Part shown: in pieces, positions 20,662 to 30,689 of the stretch
Layout of the letters: every line of letters begins with the position of its first letter
How positions within the stretch are numbered: position 1 is the stretch's first letter
Origin: Nageia nagi
Lineage: Eukaryota > Pinophyta
Direction: 5' to 3'
NCBI GenBank assembly: GCA_050084985.1
Contig: JBITNC010000001.1
Location: forward strand, 129,518,001-129,582,000
Length of the DNA stretch: 64,000 nt
Notes under the pieces: model-generated
Databases searched by the model: none
What the model saw: only the letters and a program-made list of their open reading frames with translations
Told to the model about the DNA's origin: nothing
Position numbers and translations under genes: made by a program

Positions 20662-22596
20662 ATGGATTCCATATTTGAAGATTTGGAGGTGCCCAAGTTT
20701 GATGGACAAAATTATGCTTGGTGGAGCATAATAATGAAGACCTTGCTCAAGGCTAAGGACCTTTGGAGCATTATAGAAGATGGGTATGATGAACCTCCAT
20801 CTTGGAGATCTCTTGAAGGAGAGGAGAAAAGAGAAAAGAAGGAAAAGCAATATCAAAATTGCTTAGCTCTCATGAACTTAAGAAAAGGTATGAAAGAAAA
20901 TGTTTTTCCTCTTATAGCAATTTGTAAATCAGCTTCTATTGCATGGAAGGTTTTGAAAGATGTTTTTGATGTTAATGAATATGAAGCTTGTGTGAACAAA
21001 GGGGAACCTTGTTCTTTTAGTGAAGGCTCATGGGAAGAGCCATATATGCTTGAAGAGCCTTATGGAGATTCATGTGAAGAGCCTTGTTTTAAAGATCCTT
21101 TTGAAGGACTTTTTGAAGACATGTCTTATGAAGAAGGCATGCATGATGATGAAGAGCAAGATATGAATTTGATGTGGCCTTGTGAAGAGGCTTGTGAAAC
21201 TCTCATGGAAGGGAGTAAAATGGATAAAGAATGCTTCATGGAGGAAGCTTATGAAGAATGCCTAATGGAGGAAAAGGCATATTGTAAAAAATGTCTCATG
21301 AAGGAGGCATGTCATGAAGAGTGTCTCATGAAGATGGAACCATCTCAAAAATTTGTGGATTCAAATCATGGATCACAAATCATTCTCATGGAAGAGAATG
21401 TTGAAGACAAGGAGCATTGTTGGCTCCCTTATGATGAAGACCACTCACATGGAGAGGAGAAAAATGAAGAGTGCTCCATGGAGGAGGCATATGATGTTTG
21501 TATTAAAGAGGCAATTTGGGATAATGATCCAAGAGAGATCATTGATGAAGATGAGATGAAGGCTATTAACTTCATCCTCAATGGAGAAGACCACTTGTAA
21601 AGAGTGGAGAATGAAGATGACTATCTCAAGGGGGTAATGGAAGATAATGAGATAGCCATTGATGGACTTCATGGTGAAATGGAGGCATCAAAAGATCTTG
21701 AGAGTTGTCTTATAAAGGCAACAATATGCAAAGAGGAACCATGGGAATTCCTTATCATGAATGAAGAAATGATTGCTTTAAAAGAAACATCAAAGGAAAG
21801 ATTAATGTCAATATCTACTCATCAAAACATCATTAGAGGAAATGATTTCTTATTTTTTGGCTTATTTGCTAATGCTACTAATGAATGTTTGCTAATCAAA
21901 TGTGTGAAGGATAGGTTGAAGGCTATGGAGAATGGAGGAGAATGTCTTATCAAGGCATTGCTTGAGGATTGCATCATGGACACAACATTGAAGAGTCTTC
22001 CTTGGGAGAAGACATTGATGAAAAACTTGGGTCATGTGGATCCAAATGATGATTGTAAAATCTTAGTAAGGTGTGATTTTTTGAGTGAAACTTTGTGTGA
22101 GGAGCAACATTTGGTTGCTTATGTAATAAGCCAATGTGTGTCTTTCTATTGTTTGAAAGTGTGTGTAGAAGTTTGTGAGAGAGTACTATGGTACAATTAT
22201 TATTGTGAGATGATGAATACATACTCATGTGGAGTATGGATATGTAATGATGTAAAATATGATGATGTAAAAGCATGGTTTGAATACCATCCAAGAGATG
22301 AAAGAGAGTGGTTGATTAAAATCACATATGGAGAGACTTTTGTTGAAGGGGGAGCTTCTCAACAAAAGGAGGCACTTAATGAAGGAGCAACATCAACAAC
22401 AATGAAGAAGATTCCACACAACAAATGGAAGGAATGCCCACATCATATTTTTCAAAAATTTGATTTCCTATTGATTAATTGGAGGAAACACAAATTGTTT
22501 TCTTCCAACTATTTGATGTTTAAAGAACTCTTTGCATTCCTTAGGATCAAGGGGGAGTATGTTGGAAGTATTTCTAACATTATTACTAAATCCTAA
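20662..22596 (+). pseudogene. Gag-like ORF with C-terminal Glu/Cys/Met-rich extension, one internal TAA
   Basis: The first 105 residues carry the copia Gag N-terminal pattern (LEVPKFDGQNYAWWSIIMKTLL, then a DLW..IE motif and a helical NCLALMNLRKGMKENVF stretch). From about residue 105 to 310 the protein is very rich in E, C and M, with repeated CLMEEAYEE-like phrases. A TAA at 21,598-21,600 ends the first 312 codons. The same frame then stays open for about 330 more codons with a different composition, to the stop at 22,594-22,596. The TAA could be a nonsense mutation or a true boundary between two products. No zinc knuckle, protease or RT motif is seen. Confidence 0.7.
22549..22559 (+). other. 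Polypurine tract of the TR-GAG element
   Basis: AGGGGGAGTA runs directly into the TGTTGG start of the 3' LTR. It overlaps the last codons of the ORF. Confidence 0.75.
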
Positions 22597-22873
22597 GTCA
22601 TTAGGTAATTAATTAGGATTAAAGTATTTCTTAAAGTATTAATATTATCTTGTGAGGAATATTTGGTCTATGTTGACCATATTCCATACTTAGCCTATTT
22701 GTTAGGTTAGGCATCATTTTTTATCTTTTAGTTCATGTAGGTGTACTAATTGTGTTATTTGTTATGGGTTGAGAATATTATCCTCAACTTCTTATCTTAT
22801 CTTGTAATGTCTTTGTTAAGCCTATATATGTAACTCATTTTGATGAATAATATAGAACATTTTGGTTCTCTCA
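22560..22873 (+). repeat. 3' LTR of the TR-GAG element
   Basis: It is 314 bp, starts TGTTGGAAGT and ends TCTCTCA, and is followed by the GAAAG duplication. It differs from the 5' LTR mainly by a small indel in the GGATTAATAAATTAGG/GGTAATTAATTAGG stretch and a handful of substitutions. Confidence 0.92.
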
Positions 22874-22878
22874 GAAAG

Positions 22879-24150
22879 GACATATGAGTTTCAAGAAAAC
22901 AACACTAGTTTAGTTTCAAATATTTTGTAGATTTCTACTTCACCTAGTCTTAGTATACTAAGGTTGTACAACACATTACCTTAGGAGAGTATCCTTCCAA
23001 ATTTGTATCATCATAGAAGAGGGTTTTGAGGTATAGGGTAGCCAAATTCATAATTATATATGGGGTCCTCTACAAGATGAAGTTCTATGGTTTGTACATA
23101 TGATGCTTAGAGAGAGAGAGGAAGCCCATAAAATCCTTGAAGAATTTCATAATAAGGAAGGTGGAATTGGCCATGTACTAGGAAATGCTTTTGCTCACCA
23201 AATATTGCATGTTAATTATTATTGGTTGTACTTATTTTGATATGCTCACCAATATGCCAAGACCTATCATGATTGTAAAACCATAATTGGGAAAGAAAAA
23301 TTTTCAAGCATGCCATTATAGTTAGCCCTAGAGTCTAAGCCATTTGGTAAGTGGGGATTGGAATTTGTAGGGGTGATCAAGCCTAATTCCTCTAAGAGGC
23401 ATCAATTTATCTTGATTGTAATAGATTATTATGCTCAATGTACTAAGGTAATTATGACAAAGAATGACACATCTAAAGTGGTCATTCAATTCTTTGAGGA
23501 ATATATCTTGACTCGATTTGGTAATTCATTCTCTATTATGTGTGATAATGTTCAAAGATTTAGCTATTCCAAGTTGTTATATTGGGACATAACCCATAAT
23601 ATCTATTTGATGTTCTCAATCAACTAATATCCTTTGGGGAATGCTTTGGTTGAGTCTAAAAATAATAACTTATTGACCATCTTGAAGAAAATGCTAGATA
23701 GGAACCCTAGAGATTGGTGTAGCAAAGCTAAAGTATGCCTTCTATGTAGACTAGATAAGGACCAAGAATGTACTTGGGATGAGCCCATTTCAGCTAGTTT
23801 ATGGAGAAAATCTAATGTTCCTTGCATAACTCAAGATTGGCACATTCCATTTTATATGGGATTACATTGAGACCAAGGACATCCTAGAGGCACAATTGGT
23901 CTAATTGGTATATTTATAAGAGAAGAGGGACCAAGCATTTAAGAATCTAACCTACTAGTATCTAGAAAAAAAAAGCAATGATTTGATGACAATACCAAAG
24001 TGAAAAGTTTTTGAGTTAGATATCTGGTCCTTCTATGGGATAAAGCCCATGAAGATAAAGGAAAACATGCTAAGTTCGATAGGTTGTGGCTCGATCCTTT
24101 CCAAATAGCTGCAATGGATAGTCTTACCACTTTCAATTTGAGATGTATCA
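22879..24150 (+). pseudogene. Integrase remnant of element Z
   Basis: This is the continuation of Z's pol after the TR-GAG insertion. Zinc-binding-domain remnants lie at about 23,130-23,290 (ending in HDCKT). The catalytic core starts with KWGLEFVGVIKPNSSKRH (about 23,349-23,403), with VIDYYAQC and later an IMCDN box near 23,537-23,551. A C-terminal stretch at 24,010-24,130 (WDKAHEDKGKHAKFDRLWL) resembles the integrase tail of plant Ty3/gypsy elements. Several stops and frame changes interrupt it. No chromodomain is apparent. Confidence 0.7.
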
Positions 24151-25030
24151 CAAGTGTATATATATATTTTAAAAAATGATTTTCTAAAAAATTCCTATCA
24201 CTAAGAATTCTCCAAAAGAGTAATCACACTTAGGAATGGGTTATCCTTTTCCCTAGAGACTATAGTTGGAATAGACACTCTGGATGATGTTTACTAAAAT
24301 TATTTGATGTAATAGGTCCAATCATATAGAGATACTAACCTCAAGGGTAGGTTTCCCTTATCTTTGGATACTATAGTTAGAATAGACACTTCAAATGAAT
24401 ATAATGTCCCTAGACTTGGATCCTAATGCAAGTGTCCTAATGGTTACTTGAATAGCTAGTTAGAGTTCACTCACTATAATGAAACTGATAATGCAACTAT
24501 GAGTGATCATGTTGACATGGGATCATTCCCCATAAATGAAGCAAGTCACTGTATTTCCACTTGTTTAGGTTTGTTTTAGGATACTAAGCTATTGGTTTAA
24601 AAAATATCAATCCTTGGAGACAAATCTATTGGTTTCAATTTTGTTTCATTATTGTAGGTCAGTCTTGTTGCTAATTTTTATTTTAGCTTATTCCTAGTTT
24701 TTGTTGTTATTTTTGTTTTAGCTTATGTTGTGACCAAAATATAATGTGCTCCAAATTCTTGCAATTTTAGGGACCCTTAATGTTTCATGTATATACTAAA
24801 TTTTGTCATGGTCTTTCCCTACCTAGGTCATGTCACAAAGACCCAGATTCATGGATAATCCCTCACTAGTTCAAACCTCATTCTCCTCCTAGGGTTAGTT
24901 ATACCAATTGAGAAATTCTAAAATTTCAAGAAAATGACTAAGTATGGAAACTATAATGTCAACCTTAGGAGAACCAAGGAGTCTAAGAAGAGTTAGATCT
25001 TAATCAATCTAAACTAGGTGTCTCCAAGGG
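24151..25030 (+). other. Spacer of element Z downstream of integrase
   Basis: No frame is open. There is a partial direct repeat of about 46 bp (near 24,238 and 24,345, each with ACTATAGTT.GAATAGACACT) and a T-rich stretch at 24,640-24,730. It leads into the hairpin array. Confidence 0.5.
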
Positions 25031-25991
25031 TTAGCACATGATTTAAAAAGATAAAATCTTATCTTTTGAAATCATGCAACTGGCCCTAGAGTCCACCCAA
25101 ACTACAAAAGAGACTCAAAGATAGAATTTAGGGTACTTGAAAGCCTAATGAATACCTATAAGAGATAAAATCTTATATTTTATAGGCATGCAACAAGCAT
25201 AAGAAGTAGGTTAGAATGAAATAGAGAACAAAATATTTAAGGCAAAGGCACTACAAGGTTGGTGCATGGTTTCAAAAGATAAAATCTTATCTTTTTAAAC
25301 CATGCAACTTGGCCAAGAGGAAGAGTTGAGCAAGTTTGGGAGTTAAGAAGTAAACCTTAGGCATCCAAGAGGTTGGCACATGCCTAAAAAAGATAAAATC
25401 TTATCTTTTTAAACCATGCACCAAGCTTGGGAGGGCTTCTAGTTTGAGCAAAAGGGAAAATTTTGACAAGTCATGGACTAGCACATGATTAGCTCAAACA
25501 CACCCAAGAGGCCTAGTACATGATCTAAAAAGATAAATTCTTGACTTTTTAAGGCATGCACCAAGCATAGAAAGCCTCCAAGATCTAGGAAAGATGAAAA
25601 TTTAGTAAAGGCTTGAGCACTTGAGTACCAAATCATGAAAATTAGGCCATATGGAGGCTGGTGCATGATTTAAAAAGATAAAATCTTATCTTTTTGAACC
25701 AAATGACTAGGTTGGATAAGTAAGAAAGGCTGGTGCATGCCTCCAAAAGTCACAAACTTAACTTTTTGAATCATGCACAAGTCCATAGGCTATCCAGGTT
25801 AAGATAGAAGGTCAAAATTATGAAGTCCAATCAATATGAAGATAAAAAATCAAGTTACTAGGTGAGTTTCATGATCAAAATGGGTGAGAATATAGGTAGG
25901 AGATGCAATGTTGGGAGCATACTCACCCCCAAGGTTGGTGAATGATTTAAAAAGTCATAATTTTATCTTCTTTTTTTTTTCTCATGCACTA
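25031..25991 (+). repeat. Array of about eight hairpin units
   Basis: Units lie near 25,037, 25,155, 25,264, 25,376, 25,516, 25,660, 25,731 and 25,936. Each has the core AAAAGATAA-AATC-TTATCTTTT, or a variant, that can fold on a four-base loop. Outer arms often read CATG...CATG. The best stems are 25,037-25,076 (18 bp arms, one mismatch) and 25,264-25,305 (19 bp arms, one mismatch). Text between units is not conserved. Spacing is mostly 110-145 bp. Confidence 0.8.
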
Positions 25992-26145
25992 AACTAGTTT
26001 GACCTTTAAAACCCTAGAGTCTAGGAATGGGTAGTTTTTTATTAATTTTTAGGCTAATACACATCTTGAGGTCAACCAAATAGAGGACTAATATGATATT
26101 TTCTAGTAACCCTAGCTGACTAGGGCAAGTTGGAAGCTAATTGGG

Positions 26146-26155
26146 CTATAAATAC
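26146..26155 (+). promoter_or_regulatory. TATA-like box upstream of Z's third ORF
   Basis: CTATAAATAC follows the hairpin array and precedes the third ORF by about 590 bp. It is a good plant TATA match in a region where an internal promoter would be useful. Function is inferred only. Confidence 0.35.
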
Positions 26156-26738
26156 AAGCCTGAGAACCTCATTTTCTCAAATCTAAAATTCACTCCTCTT
26201 CCACTTTTGAACCAAAATAATAATAAATTACTAATTTTTGCACTCAACTCCATCATTCATGCATCCTAGGGCTTATACAAGCATTTAAGATGTAAATTAC
26301 TCTAGCGTGGGGTGTCTTCTCCATCAAGAAACCCATGCATAACCCTTGAGGAGCAATATTGCAAGCTAAAACACTATGAACTCCTCCAAGGGAAATTTAG
26401 CTTTGGACTTCACTAGGGACCTTGAGTGGTAAAAATAGGATTGCATCATGTCCATTTATAGAAGACAACAAGCCCTTCCTCTAGGGGCCAAATTATCAAG
26501 AAATGGTCTTGTAGTCATTAAATACACAAATTAGTAAGATGTTGACTCTATTTAGATGAGAGAAAGCATTCATGGGTTGCCCACCATTGACCTACAGTTG
26601 GACATTATCTTCTTCTCTAGGCTCTCCACTTGCACATTCATACCCTTCACAACTCCATTCTTTGAATTGTGTATGGAATTTGGTCACCATTGGTAGAAGG
26701 ATGAGAGTATCCTTTAAAATATCAAAAGAGACATCATC

Positions 26739-29470
26739 ATGGAATTTCATCCTAATGCCATCAACATAGCATTTCAATGGACCTCTAAAGGTGATGTTGA
26801 GTATAACGAGGCTAGGTCACTAGTGTGCTACCAAGAGATCCCTAGGGTAATCATCACTATTAAGAGATGGATATTAGAATAATACCATAACCTAAAAGGA
26901 AATACATTCATCAATGCTTCTCACTCCAACTTCTATCTCATGGTCAATTTGATGATCCTCATATTTTCCAAGGTTCTCAGGAAGGAAGATGCTTCAAAAT
27001 TTAGAAAGGAGTTCTTTGGTTTCAATCTTGAGATTACCAAAGAGAGGAGGATTGGATGGAGTAAGGTGTTGATTGAAACCATAGATGATCAATTTTGATC
27101 CATAGGTACCACACAAAAATTCTACCTTAATTCATAGCTAATGTACATATTTCTTCATGATAGGTATATAGCTACAATGTAGGGTGAGACAACTTGGTTA
27201 GAGAGAGGGACATATTCCATTTGGAAGTGCTACCCCAAATGGAATTTAGAGAGGATATGCAATAATTTTATTATGAAGAATGATGAATTGGAGTATGAAA
27301 TATACAAGGAGATCAAAGGAGAGATAATAGTTGCCAGGATCTTCAATTCAACCCAAGATGCTTTGAATAAGCATGGGTACTTCTTCCTCCATCACCAACA
27401 CTATTCCTATATTCATATACATGGGTTAGCCATGTATCCATATCAATTTCCAAGGTTCATAAGAATAAGAGTACTTTTGATGGAGATGATGAGGTAGTTG
27501 GCTTTTCTACATGAATAGGTATGGAAAAAGAAATAGGCCACCTCCAACTTATCAATTATTATAAGAGAATATCAATTTAAGTCCTAGGTAGATGTGGATA
27601 CCATGAGGGAACATTTGGCTAGATTTAGTTTCAATAAGATCCTTGTAGCTAACCATTATGACCCCAAGCACATGATACACTTGTTCTTCATGAAGGAGAG
27701 GAAGAAGCCTTAATAGCATAAACCACTTATAGAAGAAGAGCCTTTCTAAAACATCAATAATGAGGTAGAGATGAAGAAGATAAGAGAGAAGATGCATAGG
27801 GATGTGAATGATCAACAAAACTAGATGGAAGCCACTATAAACAAGAGACTCTCATAACATAAGTGAATAAGATCTCAAGAGTCTACCTCTAGGATCGCAT
27901 AGTTCCCTTTAGTTGTTAAGATGCCAATTGGATAGTACACATATATGCATGGTAAGAACTTATTAGAGCAAGTTGTATAATGTGAGGAAGATAGAAAATG
28001 TGGCCATAGATAAGGTGGTGAGGTGCATCAAGAACTAATAACAAGATTCATCTCCATCATCCATACCACCTAGAGCCATAGTAGCAAAGCCTTCACCCAT
28101 CATTTTGACATCTAGGTCTTCATATTTCCCTCACTTGTATAGACTTGGTGAGAGTCAAGAGAATGGGGGGGGGGGGGTTGGAGAATCAAAAGCTAAACAT
28201 GAAGTAAATTTTGCATAGGATGAGGAGATAATATATTCATAATAGCAATATTAGTCCTTAGAGATATTGGAAGTGATTTGTAATCCAACAACAACATAGC
28301 CATATACAGAAAAGGGTAAGAGGCTAGCATCAATGATAGTATAGAAAAGAGCTTAGTTGAAGAGAACTTTACAATCACAAGCCATAGAAGCTTCAGATAA
28401 GCATGATAAAGAAGGAGAGAGACCCTCTAAAAGAGCAAATAAGAATATTATTACCATTCAAGAGATAGTTGTAGAGACTTATCAGTCATCACCCATGAAT
28501 TAGTGGGGTGTTAAAATGGAATAATGTCTTGATATATTTAACATAAATGTTAGAGAAGATTTTGAAGTAAAAGAGAAGAATAATTAAAATGGAGAGAGCT
28601 CCACTTACCTAGGGAATATACAAACATATTTACATCTAGATAATAATGCCATACATATCAAGACCATAATAGTTGATAAGGAGAATCCACAACATCTTGA
28701 AGACCTTAGATAGATCAACTAAATCATCAACATAGGTTTGATCAGTTTGGTTGGTCAAAAACATGCAATCATCTCCAACATTGAGGCCATCACTAAAGAG
28801 TATATGATGAAGGATAAAGAAATCAAAATCCTTAAGAAGGAGTTAGTTGCAATAAGAAGTTAACCAGAGACTTGGAATTAGCTAAGGTACCCATAAAGGA
28901 GCTTTTAAAGATCAAACTACTCAAGAAAGGCATGATTGTAGTAAAGCAACAATAGATAGATGAAGTCTTGGTAGTAGTACAATAATTCATTAGGGTATTA
29001 GAGAGGGTAGAATTTGAGGATAAGAAGCTCAAGGAAATCATGGTGGAAAGGACCAATCTTCTCAAGATTTTGGATTCCAAGAGGCCCATGATCATGTATT
29101 TTGATATGACATAGAATCAAAGGAAAAAGGATGTGAAGTTCTGCATGAAATAATTGTTATATTTAGGAGTGGTTAATTAGATAACCACCTAATTCTAGGA
29201 AGTGTAGAAAGACACTCAAAAACTTAATGATAAGGAAAATACTTATCTTAAATAGATGGAGTTATAGCTCAAGTTTATTTATGATGATACTACCATCTTA
29301 GATAGATACCTTATAGTGGTAGAAGTGAAACACTTCCTTCATAGCTTAATCATGATTGAGGAAATCAATACCTTCCAAATTAGTAGTCACTTGGAGCACT
29401 TACTCAAAGCCCATGCTTCAAAGAAGGATATGCAAAGGATTGTTGAGAAGGTGGAGTGTTGTGTTGTGAA
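26739..29470 (+). pseudogene. Decayed third ORF of element Z
   Basis: From 26,739 to 27,497 one frame can be read with a few stops. It starts MEFHPNAINIAFQWTSKGDV and continues through KVLRKEDASKFRKEFFGF and an open 74-codon stretch (27,273-27,497). Further downstream, charged helical pieces appear (for example MKDKEIKILKKELV near 28,810), suggesting a coiled coil. The ORF lies between integrase and the 3' LTR in the sense direction, the same place as the extra ORF of the Athila element. I do not recognise the family. A run of 13 G lies at 28,165-28,177. Confidence 0.45.
28165..28177 (+). repeat. Run of 13 G
   Basis: A single-base run within the decayed third ORF of element Z. It could be real or a sequencing or assembly artefact. 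Confidence 0.8.
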
Positions 29471-29517
29471 AAATGGACCAAAGTTTTAGAGATACTACAT
29501 GGGTTAGAGGTTACAGG

Positions 29518-30682
29518 TAAGTTCCTAAATGATGAATTTGAGGGATGTGTTGAGGTCTTTGGCCTATCAAACACCAAGTCATAATTTTATATTTTATTAT
29601 ATTTCATAATTATTTTGGTAAAACTTTAATTTACTTATTAAATAATTCTCAAGTTTGTGAAACATGAGATTTGCTCCCATAAACTTGGATGATATCTTGT
29701 AATGCCATGTGGCATATTTTTGTTGGACCATATTTTATTTCTTGAAAGTTTCAATTAGGGTTAGGGCAACACTTAGGGTTACCAAGAAAATTATATATAG
29801 CCCATTTGGGATCATTTGTAAGGGATTATACATTTTGCATATTGGGTTTCTTACATTATAGTTTCAAACTTGCAAGTTTCCCTATTTTGTAATTATGATA
29901 TAATTTCAAGTAATTGAAGTGAGCATATTTTCATTTGGAACTATGAATGTGAATGTGTGTTACACCTTTATGCTATCTTGAGTGTTTGGAGCATTTTGTA
30001 AATCTTGTTAAGGTGGAAAAACTAATGCTTGAAAACCTTTTGAAATATTTCAAGTAGTGTATAGTTATGATGTTTCATAGTTTGCACATTAGACTAGTAT
30101 GTTTTAAGATGACTTGTTTATATCATTTAATATAGGAACTTCAATCCTCATTTAAGATATACTCACATTATATATTTCATTTCCATTGCCTTAGCACCAA
30201 CCTCCTCTTATTGGGACACTTATGCTGTTGCCTTCCAAGTTGGATTTAGAGTGCATGGAGCCTAGGCCAAACCTAAATGAGTCTAGTCTTAGAAACCCAT
30301 ACTAGTTAGTGAGAATATTGCCCCTTAAGCTGAATTCATATATCATTATCTTCTCATAACCTTTTTTTATTATTTTTATTTCTTTTGTTTTGTTTTCATA
30401 AAAAATATTTTCCTTCTTTATTTCTTGAGAAATAACTATTTCTAGATTAGGGAGCCTTCGAATCCTTGGTTAAAAAATGTTATTTGAGTTGGTAATAGCT
30501 TTAAGCATCTCCACCAAATCACCTGAGTGATCCCTTACACCCATCCCTTTCAAACCTTTAAGGTAAATAGTGCTCATTATGGGTAGGGGTTATGCCCTAC
30601 CACTCAAGTGTTGGGGTCTTTCCATGGGCCTTATGATACCATTTGCTAATCGAAAAGGGTAGGAAAGAAAAAGCCCCCAAAA
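29518..30682 (+). repeat. Downstream LTR of element Z
   Basis: This is the second copy of the block at 101-1,265, with a TATA-like TTATATATAGCC near 29,791. A likely TG start is TGTTGAGG at 29,548, which pairs with the CCCCCAA(CA) end. However, about 30 bp of similarity with the upstream copy extends to the left of that point. The right edge is at about 30,682, where similarity to the upstream copy stops. Confidence 0.75.
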
Positions 30683-30689
30683 AGATCCT

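Larger units (their letters stand above)
18711..22873 (+). mobile_element. Non-autonomous TR-GAG (Ty1/copia-type) LTR element
   Basis: The element is 4,163 bp. It is flanked by the target duplication GAAAG (18,706-18,710 and 22,874-22,878), with TG...CA LTRs of 316 and 314 bp that differ at about five bases plus a 2 bp indel. The primer site resembles the initiator-tRNA-Met complement, and a purine tract abuts the 3' LTR. It codes for a copia-type Gag-like protein and a long Glu/Cys/Met-rich extension. I find no protease, integrase, RT or RNase H. That fits the TR-GAG class, which moves using proteins from other elements. It is inserted at the RNase H end of element Z's pol. Confidence 0.9.

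Noticed and set aside
25031-25991. Spaced repeats resembling a CRISPR array
   Set aside because: Spacing is irregular, the units are diverged inverted repeats, no cas genes are present, and the sequence is clearly plant nuclear.
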